A DNA stretch of 56,920 nt. Source: Oscillospiraceae bacterium. GTDB taxonomy: Bacteria > Bacillota > Clostridia > Oscillospirales > Oscillospiraceae. The translations under genes and the position numbers were made by a program. The stretch lies in the NCBI GenBank assembly GCA_009783555.1, contig WRDH01000016.1, positions 1 through 56,920 on the forward strand, written 5' to 3'. The stretch's first letter is position 1. Every line of letters begins with the position of its first letter. The notes below the pieces were generated by a model. That model was not told the DNA's origin, made no database searches, and saw nothing but the letters and a program-made list of their open reading frames with translations. Of the stretch, positions 23,929-32,671 are shown piece by piece.

Positions 23929-25606
23929 AATTGAAGCCATGATGGCGGGAAATGCAGGCGGCGATGCTCCTGTTGCAACCGCCGAACCTGATACAGGTGG
24001 CGATATAATGTCCCCGGAAGCCATAGCTGCTATGCTTGACGATGCAGCAGGCGGAGTCGACCCGGTGGTTGATGCAGCTGCCGAGCCTGATACAGGCGGC
24101 GATATAATGTCCCCGGAAGCGATAGCCGCAATGCTCGACGATGCGGCAGGCGGTGTCGATCCTGTTGATACAACAGCCGAGGCTGATACGGGCAGCGATA
24201 TGATGTCTCCCGAAGCTATTGCCGCAATGTTGGATGATGCATCGGGCGGCGATATGATGTCCCCTGAAGCGATAGCCGCAATGCTCGACGATGCAGCGGG
24301 CGAAAGCGCAGATAGCGGCGCGGGAATATCGGCGGCGTCGGAAGTCACCGGCGGCGTTTCAGGCGATCCGCTTGCAAATGTTGTAGCACTTGAAGGAATG
24401 CTGACTGATGAAGAAGTCGACATTCTCGGGGAAATAGGAAACATCAGCATGGGTGCGGTAGCAACAACGATGTACACACTTCTCGATAAGCGTGTCAGCA
24501 TTACAACACCACGTGTCCGCGTCTTTGAATCAAAAGATATATTGGCAATTTACCAAACACCCTTTGTTGTCGCGACAATAGAGTATACCAAAGGTATTAA
24601 AGGCACAAACTTACTTGTACTGAAAATCGAAGATGCAGCACTAATAACAGATCTTCTCATGGGCGGAGACGGAACAGTTGAAGAACCCATTGAGTTAAAT
24701 GAAATGCATCTTAGTGCCATGAGCGAGATCATGAATCAAATGATGGGTGCATCATCTACCTCGCTCGCAAAACTTCTTGGAAAGGCAATAGATATTGCTC
24801 CGCCAAAAAGCACAACCGTTGAGGAAGGCCTTGATGTTTCGGTATTTCTCGGAGATTTGGACAAGGTTACAAAAATAAGCTTTGACATGGAAATTGAAGG
24901 CTTGCTGAAAAGTGAACTGATACAGCTTGTTCCATATGAAGAAAGCCGCGAGTTCGCAAAACAATTTATGGCTGCCGGATCAGGCGATTCGGATACACCG
25001 GCAGCAGCGGCAGCACCGCCGCCGCCACCCCCGCCCCAAGCTGCGGCACCCCCGCCCCCGCCTCCGGCGGCAGCAGCACCACCACCGCCCCCACCTCAAG
25101 CTGCGGCACCACCCCCACCGATGGCAGACCCATATGCAGCAGCACCACCGCAGCCATATGCAGACCCGTATGCGGCAGTGCCACCACCTCCGGCAGCAGC
25201 AGCGCAATATCCGCAAATGCCGTATCCACAGCAGCCGTATCCTCAAATGCCATACCCGCAGCAACCTATGGGATATCCTCAGCAGCCCCCGATGGCAGGG
25301 CAAGGTCGCGTAGTAGATGTTCATCCCATGCAGTTTCAGGCATTCGATTCTCCGGGTCCCGCGGGAGAGCCAAAGAGTATCGACCTTGTCTACAACATAC
25401 CGCTTCAAGTGAGTGTTGAACTCGGCAGAGCCAAAAAAGAAATAAGTGAAATCCTTGAGTTCAGCCTGGGAACAATAATCGTCCTCGACAAAATCGCAGG
25501 CGACCCCGTAGAAATAGTAGTTAACGGCAAACTGATCGCAAGGGGCGAAGTGGTAGTAATCGATGACAACTACGGTGTGAGGATTACAGATATTATTAAC
25601 GGCTAG
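23909..25606 (+). CDS. fliY: Flagellar switch phosphatase FliY with repeated N-terminal peptide
   Basis: This 565-residue protein is longer than typical FliY. Residues 3-14 (LSQDEIEAMMAG) are the usual CheY-P-binding-like peptide. Four further copies, MSPEAIAAMLDD, lie at 34, 67, 99 and 117. The CheC-type phosphatase domain follows with both active sites intact (D171-E175-N178-P201 and S269-E273-N276-P299 in the pattern [DS]x3Ex2Nx22P). Residues 364-470 are a proline/alanine linker passing into YPQQP-type repeats. A FliN-type SpoA domain (about 491-565) ends the protein. It starts inside fliM. FliY dephosphorylates CheY at the motor in Bacillus. Confidence 0.94.
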   Translation: MNLSQDEIEAMMAGNAGGDAPVATAEPDTGGDIMSPEAIAAMLDDAAGGVDPVVDAAAEPDTGGDIMSPEAIAAMLDDAAGGVDPVDTTAEADTGSDMMSPEAIAAMLDDASGGDMMSPEAIAAMLDDAAGESADSGAGISAASEVTGGVSGDPLANVVALEGMLTDEEVDILGEIGNISMGAVATTMYTLLDKRVSITTPRVRVFESKDILAIYQTPFVVATIEYTKGIKGTNLLVLKIEDAALITDLLMGGDGTVEEPIELNEMHLSAMSEIMNQMMGASSTSLAKLLGKAIDIAPPKSTTVEEGLDVSVFLGDLDKVTKISFDMEIEGLLKSELIQLVPYEESREFAKQFMAAGSGDSDTPAAAAAPPPPPPPQAAAPPPPPPAAAAPPPPPPQAAAPPPPMADPYAAAPPQPYADPYAAVPPPPAAAAQYPQMPYPQQPYPQMPYPQQPMGYPQQPPMAGQGRVVDVHPMQFQAFDSPGPAGEPKSIDLVYNIPLQVSVELGRAKKEISEILEFSLGTIIVLDKIAGDPVEIVVNGKLIARGEVVVIDDNYGVRITDIING

Positions 25607-25625
25607 ATATATTTAAATTTAACTT

Positions 25626-25652
25626 AATCCGCTATTGCAAAAATAGCGGATT
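25626..25652 (+). terminator. Hairpin after fliY
   Basis: AATCCGCTATT (25626-25636) and AATAGCGGATT (25642-25652) form a perfect 11-bp stem with a GCAAA loop. The following sequence ATCTGTATAATTAAT is only moderately T-rich, so termination may be partial. The loop also holds the -35 element of the cheV promoter. Confidence 0.6.
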
Positions 25653-25663
25653 ATCTGTATAAT
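25635..25663 (+). promoter_or_regulatory. Sigma-A promoter for cheV
   Basis: TTGCAA (25635-25640) and a perfect TATAAT (25658-25663) are 17 bases apart. The start near 25670 leaves a short leader containing AAAAGGACG before the GTG. The promoter is nested in the preceding hairpin. Confidence 0.7.
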
Positions 25664-25693
25664 TAATAAAAATATGCAAAAGGACGTGATTTA

Positions 25694-26635
25694 GTGGGTA
25701 TAGTTGATACAAATATCCTTCTTGAAACGGGGACAAATGAACTGGAAATACTGGAGTTTATCATTTCCGGCAACAGCTATGGTATAAATGTCGCTAAAAT
25801 TACTGAACTCATGCAAGCTCAAGAGGTACAGGAAATGCCTCTTGCGCACCCTTGTGTTGAGGGGATCTTCCAACCGCGTAACGAAGTCTACACGATTGTT
25901 GACCTTGCCAGATACCTCGGTCTCGGTGTGTCGGACGATCCGGCAAAGGACATATTCGTTATCACAAACTTCAATCAAATGAACATAGCTTTTCATGTAC
26001 ATGCGGTGGAAAGTATTTTTCGCATTTCATGGAACGACATAGAAAAGCCCGACTCGATTATCTACGGCGGGCAGGAGGGTGTCGTCACAGGCATTGCAAA
26101 AGTAAACGACAGTATCATCTCGATACTGGATTTTGAGAAAATCACTTTTGATATAAGCCCCGAAACAGGAATTGATTTAAGCACTGTTGAAGCCTACTCG
26201 GGACTTGACAGAGAGCATATCCCGATTGTAGTTGCGGAAGACTCCGCTCTTCTCAGAAAAATGCTGACAGAAGCCCTCCACACATCAGGCTACAACAACC
26301 TGATCATTCTGAACAACGGCGAGGAAGCCTGGGAGCACATCACCAGAATCAAGGATTCGGGCACAACGGACATTTTATCAAAGGTTGCATGCTTGATTAC
26401 AGACATTGAGATGCCCCGCATGGATGGTCACAGACTCACGAAGCTGGTTAAGTCCGACCCTGTGCTCAATGCGATACCGGTAATCATTTTCTCATCTCTG
26501 ATTGATGAAAACATGCAGAAAAAAGGTGCCGAAGTCGGTGCCGACGCACAACTGTCAAAACCCGAAATAGCAAACCTTGTCGGTCTTGTCGACGTAATGG
26601 TCAACCGCGCCAAAGAAAGCGCAGGTATGTTTTAA
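25694..26635 (+). CDS. cheV: Chemotaxis coupling protein CheV
   Basis: This 313-residue protein has an N-terminal CheW-like domain (about residues 12-165; EFIISGNSYGINVAKITELM, then GIFQPRNEVYTIVDLARYLG) joined to a receiver domain (about 180-305). The receiver has the acidic pocket (VVAEDSALLRKML), a phospho-acceptor Asp in LITDIEMPRMDG, and a C-terminal Lys (LSKPEI). CheV couples receptors to CheA and adapts through phosphorylation. The GTG start at 25694 follows AAAGGACG. It has its own promoter, and a bidirectional terminator lies after it. No CheA or CheW gene is in view. Confidence 0.95.
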   Translation: MGIVDTNILLETGTNELEILEFIISGNSYGINVAKITELMQAQEVQEMPLAHPCVEGIFQPRNEVYTIVDLARYLGLGVSDDPAKDIFVITNFNQMNIAFHVHAVESIFRISWNDIEKPDSIIYGGQEGVVTGIAKVNDSIISILDFEKITFDISPETGIDLSTVEAYSGLDREHIPIVVAEDSALLRKMLTEALHTSGYNNLIILNNGEEAWEHITRIKDSGTTDILSKVACLITDIEMPRMDGHRLTKLVKSDPVLNAIPVIIFSSLIDENMQKKGAEVGADAQLSKPEIANLVGLVDVMVNRAKESAGMF

Positions 26636-26637
26636 AG

Positions 26638-26675
26638 AAAAAAGTGATTGCGGCCGGGAGGCCGCAATCACTTTT
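26638..26675. terminator. Bidirectional terminator between cheV and the HD-GYP gene
   Basis: A GTGATTGCGGCC stem (26643-26654) pairs with GGCCGCAATCAC (26659-26670) around GGGA. It has an A-run on the left and a T-run on the right, so it can end both the cheV transcript and the convergent minus-strand operon. Confidence 0.88.
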
Positions 26676-26686
26676 TATACGTCTTT

Positions 26687-27775
26687 TTATACGTCTTTGT
26701 ATTCTTCTTGTATTTTCTTGAAATCTTCCGCAACTTCTTCGATGATATCTACAAGGTTGGGATCGAACTGTGTGCCTCGTCCGTCTTTGATTATTCCGAA
26801 TGAAACATCATGCGAGAATGGGTCTTTATAACAGCGCGGGCTTACCAACGCATCATAAACGTCAACGATTGAGACGATTCTTGCAGCCAACGGTATATCC
26901 TCACCGGCAAGTCCGCCCGGGTAGCCTCTGCCGTCCCAACGCTCGTGATGATGGTGACAGATGTCTTTTGCGTATTGTAAGAAATTGTCGTTGTCCGGCA
27001 GATTCTCCGAAATGCTGTCAATAATATGACTCCCCACGGTTGTATGTGTTTTTATCATGTTAAATTCTTCGTCATTAAGCTTGCCGGGCTTTAAGAGGAC
27101 ACCGTCGGGAATTCCTATTTTTCCGATATCATGCAGCGCGGAGGCTTTGATAAGTGATGCGATGTTGAATTTATCGAGTTTGGATTTGAAATGCTCATGT
27201 TCCAGCATCTTTAGAATAATTGCATCCGTAAGGAGGGTTGTTCTGCGGATGTGCGCGCCGGATTCAAGGTTTCTGTATTCGATTATGGTTGCAAGCACTT
27301 CAAGGGTGGACTCGTATGTTTTTGTTACTTCCGCGGTTTTTAGTTCAACAAGCTTCTCAAGGCTGTGACTGTAACGTGCAAGGCTGATGTGGTTGTCAAC
27401 ACGTGCTCTTACGACTGTATGGTTAAATGGTTTTGTAATGTAATCGGCAGCTCCAGCCATGAGCCCTTTTGATTCGGTTTCGTCAGATTCTGCTGCTGTG
27501 ATAAATAACACAGGGATGTTTTTTGTAGATTCTGTGCTTTTTATCCTCTCCAATACTTCAAAGCCGTCAATTCCGGGCATCATAATATCCAGCAGAATTG
27601 CCGTCGGAAGGGTTTTTGGCTTGCTGCCGTCGGGGGGGAGCAGTATATCCAACGCATCCTGACCGCATGCGGCTTCGAGTATATCATAATCTTTTTGGAG
27701 GATTTCACGTAGTATTATGCGGTTAATCTCAATATCATCTACTATAAGAATTGAATCTCTTTTTTGTGTACTCAT
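26687..27775 (-). CDS. Response regulator with HD-GYP c-di-GMP phosphodiesterase domain
   Basis: This protein of about 362 residues has an N-terminal receiver domain (ILIVDDIEINRIIL; phospho-acceptor Asp in AILLDIMMPGIDG; Lys in ITKPFN). An HD-GYP domain follows with HDIGKIGIPD, HTTVGSHI and HHHERWDGRGYPGG. All metal ligands and the GYP signature are present, so it should hydrolyse cyclic di-GMP. The ATG at 27775 is chosen because AAAGGA precedes it at good spacing. The HPt gene lies 53 bases upstream in the same direction, so the two form a phosphotransfer pair. Its position beside chemotaxis genes suggests motility control. Confidence 0.92.
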   Translation of the reverse strand: MSTQKRDSILIVDDIEINRIILREILQKDYDILEAACGQDALDILLPPDGSKPKTLPTAILLDIMMPGIDGFEVLERIKSTESTKNIPVLFITAAESDETESKGLMAGAADYITKPFNHTVVRARVDNHISLARYSHSLEKLVELKTAEVTKTYESTLEVLATIIEYRNLESGAHIRRTTLLTDAIILKMLEHEHFKSKLDKFNIASLIKASALHDIGKIGIPDGVLLKPGKLNDEEFNMIKTHTTVGSHIIDSISENLPDNDNFLQYAKDICHHHHERWDGRGYPGGLAGEDIPLAARIVSIVDVYDALVSPRCYKDPFSHDVSFGIIKDGRGTQFDPNLVDIIEEVAEDFKKIQEEYKDV

Positions 27776-27828
27776 AGTATAACTATCCTTTCGCAGCACA
27801 ATCCCTTTTGATTAAGTGGTTTATTGTA

Positions 27829-28161
27829 CTAATATACTTTGGAAATTTCTTGTGACGTGAGTAAATATATGTTTTTAAGCTCGGCAAAAGTGTCGGAGTG
27901 TTCTTCACCTGATTTCACTTTGTGCTCAAGCTCGGTTGCAACAGTGCTGAGTTTTGTCAGCGATAAGTTTGCGGCGGTGCCTTTTAGTGTGTGTATCAGG
28001 TGCGAAGCTTTTTCCATTGCTCCTGTGCTTAATGCTTCTTCCAGCGGACTGATGTGATCTCCTCCGGTGAATGAACCTAACAGCCGTTTATACAAATCCA
28101 TGCTGCCGCCTATTCTTTTTAATGCATCTTGTACGTTTACTAATTCTTGATTTACTTCCAT
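27829..28161 (-). CDS. Stand-alone HPt phosphotransfer protein
   Basis: This protein of about 110 residues consists only of an HPt four-helix domain. The phospho-accepting His is in SHLIHTLKGTAANLSL, with the usual Lys-Gly after it, and the first helix begins VQDALKRIGG. It has no catalytic domain and would shuttle phosphate between receivers. The ATG at 28161 has AAAGGAAAA upstream. The in-frame ATG at 28185 lacks a good site. It is the first gene of the operon with the HD-GYP regulator. The hybrid kinase at 15.4-18.6 kb already has its own HPt, so the two HPt domains may serve different branches. Confidence 0.88.
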   Translation of the reverse strand: MEVNQELVNVQDALKRIGGSMDLYKRLLGSFTGGDHISPLEEALSTGAMEKASHLIHTLKGTAANLSLTKLSTVATELEHKVKSGEEHSDTFAELKNIYLLTSQEISKVY

Positions 28162-28278
28162 ATTGATGAGTTTTCCTTTCGTCAAGTCATAATATTAATA
28201 CAACCGGTTCTTTTCCGGATTTTGCATTTTTTTGTATTAATTTTTCTTAATTTGAAGCCAAATAATATCTACCAAATG

Positions 28279-28307
28279 AGTATACCTATTATTTTATATA
28301 AATGCAA
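28279..28307 (-). promoter_or_regulatory. Sigma-A promoter for the HPt/HD-GYP operon
   Basis: On the minus strand, TTGCAT (28307-28302) and TATACT (28284-28279) are spaced by 17 bases. A small hairpin with CCGG arms (28203-28219) lies in the leader of about 110 nt. Confidence 0.6.
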
Positions 28308-28357
28308 CATCAATTTGGTTAAAAGTTGTTAATAAGATTTATTTATTGCAAAAAATT

Positions 28358-29116
28358 TCACCTTAATACGTCCTTCATGTTGTACATGCCGGGAGATTTA
28401 TTATGCATATACTTTGCTGCTTTTATTGCGCCTGCGGCAAATACGTCCCGGGACGTTGCGGTGTGGCGGATTTCTATTACTTCATCCTGCCCTGCGAAAA
28501 TTACGTCATGGACTCCAACTACAGTGCCGCCGCGGACTGAGGATATTCCTATTTCGTTTTTGCTGCGCGGTTCGCGCTTGCTCTCGCGCTCATATATATA
28601 TATGGGTTTTTCCGGCAGCGCATTTGCTGCGGCACCGGCAAGCATCAGTGCTGTTCCGCTGGGTGCATCCACCTTGCGTTTGTGGTGTTTTTCGACTATT
28701 TCGATGTCGAAATCATCTCCAAGTACGGCACTTGCACGGCTAACCAGATCTATGAGAAGATTAATACCAAGCGACATATTACCGCTGCGGAATATTGCTG
28801 TTTTTGTGCTTGCTTTCTCTATCTCATTTATTTGTTCGGGGGAATATCCGGTTGCACAAAGGATGAGCGGTATCTGTTTTTTTGTGCTGTAATTCAGCAG
28901 ACTGTCTAGTGCGGACGGGCTGCTGAAATCTATGATGATGTCGGCATCTTCGGTAATGTCGTTGGCGGCTTTGTAAACAGGGTAGTCGTTACGTTGTTGG
29001 GTATCGAGGTTGATGTCGATACCCGCGACTATGGTAACAGCAGGGTCGGTATCCGCGAGCGTTGTTACAACGCGTCCCATATAGCCATTGCATCCGAATA
29101 GAATAAGTTTTATCAT
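28358..29116 (-). CDS. dapB: 4-hydroxy-tetrahydrodipicolinate reductase
   Basis: DapB (about 252 residues) reduces hydroxy-tetrahydrodipicolinate to tetrahydrodipicolinate with NAD(P)H on the way to diaminopimelate and lysine. The nucleotide-binding loop is GCNGYMGRVV. The catalytic His and Lys lie in EKHHKRKVDAPSGTAL, the substrate-binding signature. The ATG at 29116 is preferred over the longer reading because AAAGGA is too close to the first ATG. It is the last gene of asd-dapA-lipoprotein-dapB, 23 bases after the lipoprotein. Confidence 0.95.
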   Translation of the reverse strand: MIKLILFGCNGYMGRVVTTLADTDPAVTIVAGIDINLDTQQRNDYPVYKAANDITEDADIIIDFSSPSALDSLLNYSTKKQIPLILCATGYSPEQINEIEKASTKTAIFRSGNMSLGINLLIDLVSRASAVLGDDFDIEIVEKHHKRKVDAPSGTALMLAGAAANALPEKPIYIYERESKREPRSKNEIGISSVRGGTVVGVHDVIFAGQDEVIEIRHTATSRDVFAAGAIKAAKYMHNKSPGMYNMKDVLR

Positions 29117-29139
29117 ATAAATGCCCATTCCTTTCTCTT

Positions 29140-30588
29140 CTAAGGCTGCTGTTCATTAAAAAACGTTTGTACACGGTTTTGAATTATCCTTGCTGTATCC
29201 TCTGCTGATCTTTCCCTTGCAAAAAAAGAAGCTATATCTGCATCGACCAGGCTAAATAGAGCCTGCTGGTGTACATTTTGTCTGTTTAATACCGCTGTAT
29301 CAATAATGTGTAGTACTCTGTCAACAACATCATCTGTAATGGCGTGAATTTTAAAAACTCTAGGTCTACGCCCACCCTCTCTATATAGTGTCAGTTCAAT
29401 TGGTATTTCCACCGTGTTTCCGTCTGAGTCTATTTCAATATGTGGTATTTTCAAGGTATCTATGAGATTATTAAACATATCTATGCGCAATGGAAATCTA
29501 AACATTTCTATTTCTACTGTCGGCAACATGAAACCGCGCAAGAACTCCCATGCTATGTCAGAATGCGGTGAAGCCGCATTTATACCAATTTGCCAAGTCT
29601 GTTCGAGGACATTCACCCCACCTGTCGAAGTAGGAACTCCCAGTACCACAACATCGCCGAGAATGTTTGTAAAAAGATTATAACTACTTGGACAAAAATC
29701 AAAAACGTATTCCAACAATTGATTACCCAGCAATAGTGCTAATTCCGGATCACCGGGATATGGAAGTGAGAAAGATTCCTCCGGGGTCAATGGTTTAGGT
29801 AACAGCATTGCGGCTTTTAAGAAACTTATAAAATCATCACTGTCCAGGTTTGCCGTACGATTATCCCAATCGATAAAGTCAAAACCCGCATGCCACAGCA
29901 CTTGACTGATAAATTGTTCCCTGTCAATATGCCTTCCAAACGGTTCGTTTATACGGCGATTTTGCTCAAGCAATTTAAGTAACGCTGAAGGTGTCCATGA
30001 TTGGATACGTCCGGCGGTTCTTTCTGTGCTAACCATAGTTCTGATGCTGAAACTATTGGCAATCATAGGCAGTGTGCCGACAGGGCTTTCTAAAGCGTAC
30101 AGTAAATTCGTAAAGAAGTCGGAACGACTAAGCACAGAATCAGCATCTATAAACGGGTATAAATCGAGCACTACCTCGTGATTTGTCATCCACCCGAAGT
30201 GGTCATAAATAATATCGGGACCGCCGCCTGTCATCAACTCTAATTGAAGGCGCATAAACACTTCCGCTCGATATTCCAAAGTTGCATATTCGTCGATGTA
30301 GTCAATAATTTCAATACTGCGGGTTTCACTTGCTTCGTTGAACTCAGCCACTGCTCGACGGATATTGCCGGGTATAAATACTCCGCCTATTGTCAGAACC
30401 TTGTGGTTATCAAGCGTTTCCTCTTGACACATATAGGCATCATAATGATCTGCAGGAACCTCAACAGGAGTATCTGATTCACCCAAGGCATCGTCCTTGG
30501 CATCGCCGCTCACATCCTTTATTCCTCCGCAGGATGTGAGTAACAGTATAAAGATAGATATTAATATCGGGATTAACGCCTTGGTCAT
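29140..30588 (-). CDS. Extracellular solute-binding lipoprotein inside the dap operon
   Basis: This 482-residue protein has a lipoprotein signal ending in LLLTSC, with Cys20 as the anchor. An acidic linker and a family-1-type (sugar-type) periplasmic binding fold follow: VLTIGGVFIPGNIRRAVAEF, then GGGPDIIYD and a central tryptophan-containing segment. No permease or ATPase gene is nearby. The tail (residues about 430-482) is a helical extension. It sits between dapA and dapB with ordinary operon spacing (54 and 23 bases), so co-transcription is likely although no link to lysine synthesis is known. The ligand cannot be predicted. Confidence 0.78.
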   Translation of the reverse strand: MTKALIPILISIFILLLTSCGGIKDVSGDAKDDALGESDTPVEVPADHYDAYMCQEETLDNHKVLTIGGVFIPGNIRRAVAEFNEASETRSIEIIDYIDEYATLEYRAEVFMRLQLELMTGGGPDIIYDHFGWMTNHEVVLDLYPFIDADSVLSRSDFFTNLLYALESPVGTLPMIANSFSIRTMVSTERTAGRIQSWTPSALLKLLEQNRRINEPFGRHIDREQFISQVLWHAGFDFIDWDNRTANLDSDDFISFLKAAMLLPKPLTPEESFSLPYPGDPELALLLGNQLLEYVFDFCPSSYNLFTNILGDVVVLGVPTSTGGVNVLEQTWQIGINAASPHSDIAWEFLRGFMLPTVEIEMFRFPLRIDMFNNLIDTLKIPHIEIDSDGNTVEIPIELTLYREGGRRPRVFKIHAITDDVVDRVLHIIDTAVLNRQNVHQQALFSLVDADIASFFARERSAEDTARIIQNRVQTFFNEQQP

Positions 30589-30643
30589 TTTGTCTGCCCC
30601 TTGGGTTAACTAATGTAAAGGTTATCGAAGTTCCCTTGACAAC

Positions 30644-31531
30644 TTAATTTAGAAGCCCTGCATTCTGCATGGCTTTTTTTAGTTTTTCCTGATTTAAAGG
30701 TTCTAAGTCACATAAAGGTAATCTTGGTTCTCCAACGTCCATGCCCATTAAGTTTAAAGCGGCTTTTACCGGCATTGGGCTGTTTTCTATAAAAAGCTTT
30801 TTTATAAGATCGAAGTATTTTAGTTGTACTTCCGCTCCTCTTTTAAAGTCCCCTTCAAGGCAGTATTTTGTCATTTTTGCCACTTCTGCCGGGATGATGT
30901 TTGCAAGGACTGATATAACGCCTTTTGCTCCAAGTGACATCATAGGGACTACGTCTTCATCGTTGCCGCTCCAGAAATAGAAGTTATCTCCGCAGGATGC
31001 CATTGTTAAGGCTATAAGCGAGAAGTCGCCGGAGGCTTCTTTTGCGCCGATTATTCTCGGGTGTTTTGAGAGCTCTATGTATGTGTCTGCTGTGAATGTC
31101 ATTCCGGTTCGCGGTGGTACGTTATATAAAATGATTGGGATATGTACCCTGTCTGCGAGGAATGTGAAGTGTTTTATTAGTCCTCGTTGGGATGTTCTGT
31201 TGTAGTATGGGGATACCATCATTAGTGCGTCTGCGCCTGATTTTTCGGCTGCTTGTGAGAGAAACAGTGCTGATTGCGTGTCGTTGCTGCCTGTTCCCGC
31301 GATAACTTTTACGCGGCTGTTTACGTGTTTGACGCAGAAGTCTATTGTGGCGGTAGATTCTTCGAGTGTCATTGTCGAGCATTCGCCTGTTGTTCCGTTT
31401 ATTGTTATGGCAGAGGTTCCTGCCGATATTTGTATATCTATGAGCTCGCCGAGCTTTTTGTAATCGACTTTTCCGTCTTTGAACGGTGTAACGATAGCAA
31501 CCGATGAGCCTGTAAAAATAGGTGTTTTCAT
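30644..31531 (-). CDS. dapA: 4-hydroxy-tetrahydrodipicolinate synthase
   Basis: DapA (about 295 residues) condenses pyruvate with aspartate semialdehyde. The Schiff-base Lys is in IIGAKEASGD, the catalytic Tyr in MVSPYYNRTSQRG, and the TGECSTMT motif matches the family. The ATG at 31531 (MKTPIFTGSS) has AGAAAGGAC inside the end of asd, whose stop is only two bases upstream, so the two are coupled. An upstream in-frame ATG at 31567 lies in asd and has no site. Confidence 0.96.
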   Translation of the reverse strand: MKTPIFTGSSVAIVTPFKDGKVDYKKLGELIDIQISAGTSAITINGTTGECSTMTLEESTATIDFCVKHVNSRVKVIAGTGSNDTQSALFLSQAAEKSGADALMMVSPYYNRTSQRGLIKHFTFLADRVHIPIILYNVPPRTGMTFTADTYIELSKHPRIIGAKEASGDFSLIALTMASCGDNFYFWSGNDEDVVPMMSLGAKGVISVLANIIPAEVAKMTKYCLEGDFKRGAEVQLKYFDLIKKLFIENSPMPVKAALNLMGMDVGEPRLPLCDLEPLNQEKLKKAMQNAGLLN

Positions 31532-31533
31532 GT

Positions 31534-32625
31534 TTATGATGTCCTTTCTATATATCCTTCTGCACACAGCAGTTCTGCTGATAATACTGCACCGCCTGCG
31601 GCTCCGCGCAGGGTGTTGTGACTTAAGCTTACGAACTTATAGTCATATTGTGTGTCGGGACGAAGGCGTCCCATGCTTATTGCCATGCCGTTTTCGAGGG
31701 TGCAGTCGAGTTTTGTTTGCGGGCGGTTTTCTTCTTCAAAGTAGTGAAGGAATTGCTTTGGTGCGGAGGGGAGCTTTAGTTCTTGCGGCGGTCCTTTGAA
31801 GTCGTGCCATAATTGTTTTATTTCATCTATTTCCGGTTTATTTTTGAATCTCATAAAGACGGCTGCCATATGTCCGTCAAGCGCCGGAACACGTATGCAT
31901 TGGGTCGTTATTGCAGGTACTTTCGAGGGGATGATTTCATTGCCTGTGATTTTGCCCCAGATTTTGTGCGGCTCTGATTCGGATTTTTCTTCTTCGCCGC
32001 CGATGTACGGAATTACGTTTTCAACCATTTCCGGCCATGTTTTAAAGGTCTTGCTTGCTCCGGAGATAGCTTGATATGTACATACGAGTGCATGTGTGAG
32101 TTCGAATTTTCTGTGGAGCGGATGAAAAGGCGGGACATAGCTTTGTATTGAACAGTTTGACTTAACTGTGATAAAGCCGTTTCTTGTGCCGAGTCTCTTT
32201 CGTTGAGCCGGGATGATTGCGATGTGTTCGGGGTTGACTTCGGGGATTAGCATTGGTACATCGGGAGTCCAACGGTGTGCGCTGTTATTTGAAACTACCG
32301 GGCATTCAGCTTTTGCATATGCTTCTTCGAGTGCTTTTATCTCGTCCTTTTTCATATCGACAGCGGAAAAAACAAAATTGACCGCATCGGTTACTTTTGA
32401 TATATCGGTTTCTGCTGACAGGACTTTCAGGTTCTTAACAGCCTCGGGTATCGGTGTTTGCATCATCCAGCGCCCGCCGACAGCTTCTTCATAGGTCTTA
32501 CCCGCGGAGCGGCTGCTGGCTGCTAAAGATGCAAGCTCAAACCAGGGGTGATTTTCCATCAGCGTAACAAAACGCTGCCCCACCATCCCCGTGGCTCCTA
32601 TTATTCCGACTTTGTATTTTTTCAT
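31534..32625 (-). CDS. asd: Aspartate-semialdehyde dehydrogenase
   Basis: This 363-residue enzyme reduces aspartyl phosphate to aspartate semialdehyde with NADPH. The nucleotide loop is GATGMVGQRF. The active-site Cys is in VKSNCSIQSYVPP. The sequence style (SSRSAGKTYEEAV, then RWTPDVPMLIPEVNPEH) is that of the archaeal/fungal-type Asd rather than the E. coli type. It heads the asd-dapA-lipoprotein-dapB operon. The start shares a promoter region with divergent queA. There is no room for a lysine riboswitch in the leader of about 60 nt. Confidence 0.95.
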   Translation of the reverse strand: MKKYKVGIIGATGMVGQRFVTLMENHPWFELASLAASSRSAGKTYEEAVGGRWMMQTPIPEAVKNLKVLSAETDISKVTDAVNFVFSAVDMKKDEIKALEEAYAKAECPVVSNNSAHRWTPDVPMLIPEVNPEHIAIIPAQRKRLGTRNGFITVKSNCSIQSYVPPFHPLHRKFELTHALVCTYQAISGASKTFKTWPEMVENVIPYIGGEEEKSESEPHKIWGKITGNEIIPSKVPAITTQCIRVPALDGHMAAVFMRFKNKPEIDEIKQLWHDFKGPPQELKLPSAPKQFLHYFEEENRPQTKLDCTLENGMAISMGRLRPDTQYDYKFVSLSHNTLRGAAGGAVLSAELLCAEGYIERTS

Positions 32626-32671
32626 GTGCTTTTTAGCTCCTGTTGGATTTGTTGCGATATATCATAATTTC

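Noticed and set aside
23990-24310. CRISPR-like direct repeats
   Set aside because: The repeating unit is in-frame coding sequence of FliY with changing codons, not identical repeats with unique spacers.
24927-25408. Long overlapping frames over the fliY linker on both strands
   Set aside because: They are rich in His/Arg or Leu/Val because they are out-of-phase readings of the proline/alanine-coding GC-rich repeats. They have no ribosome site.
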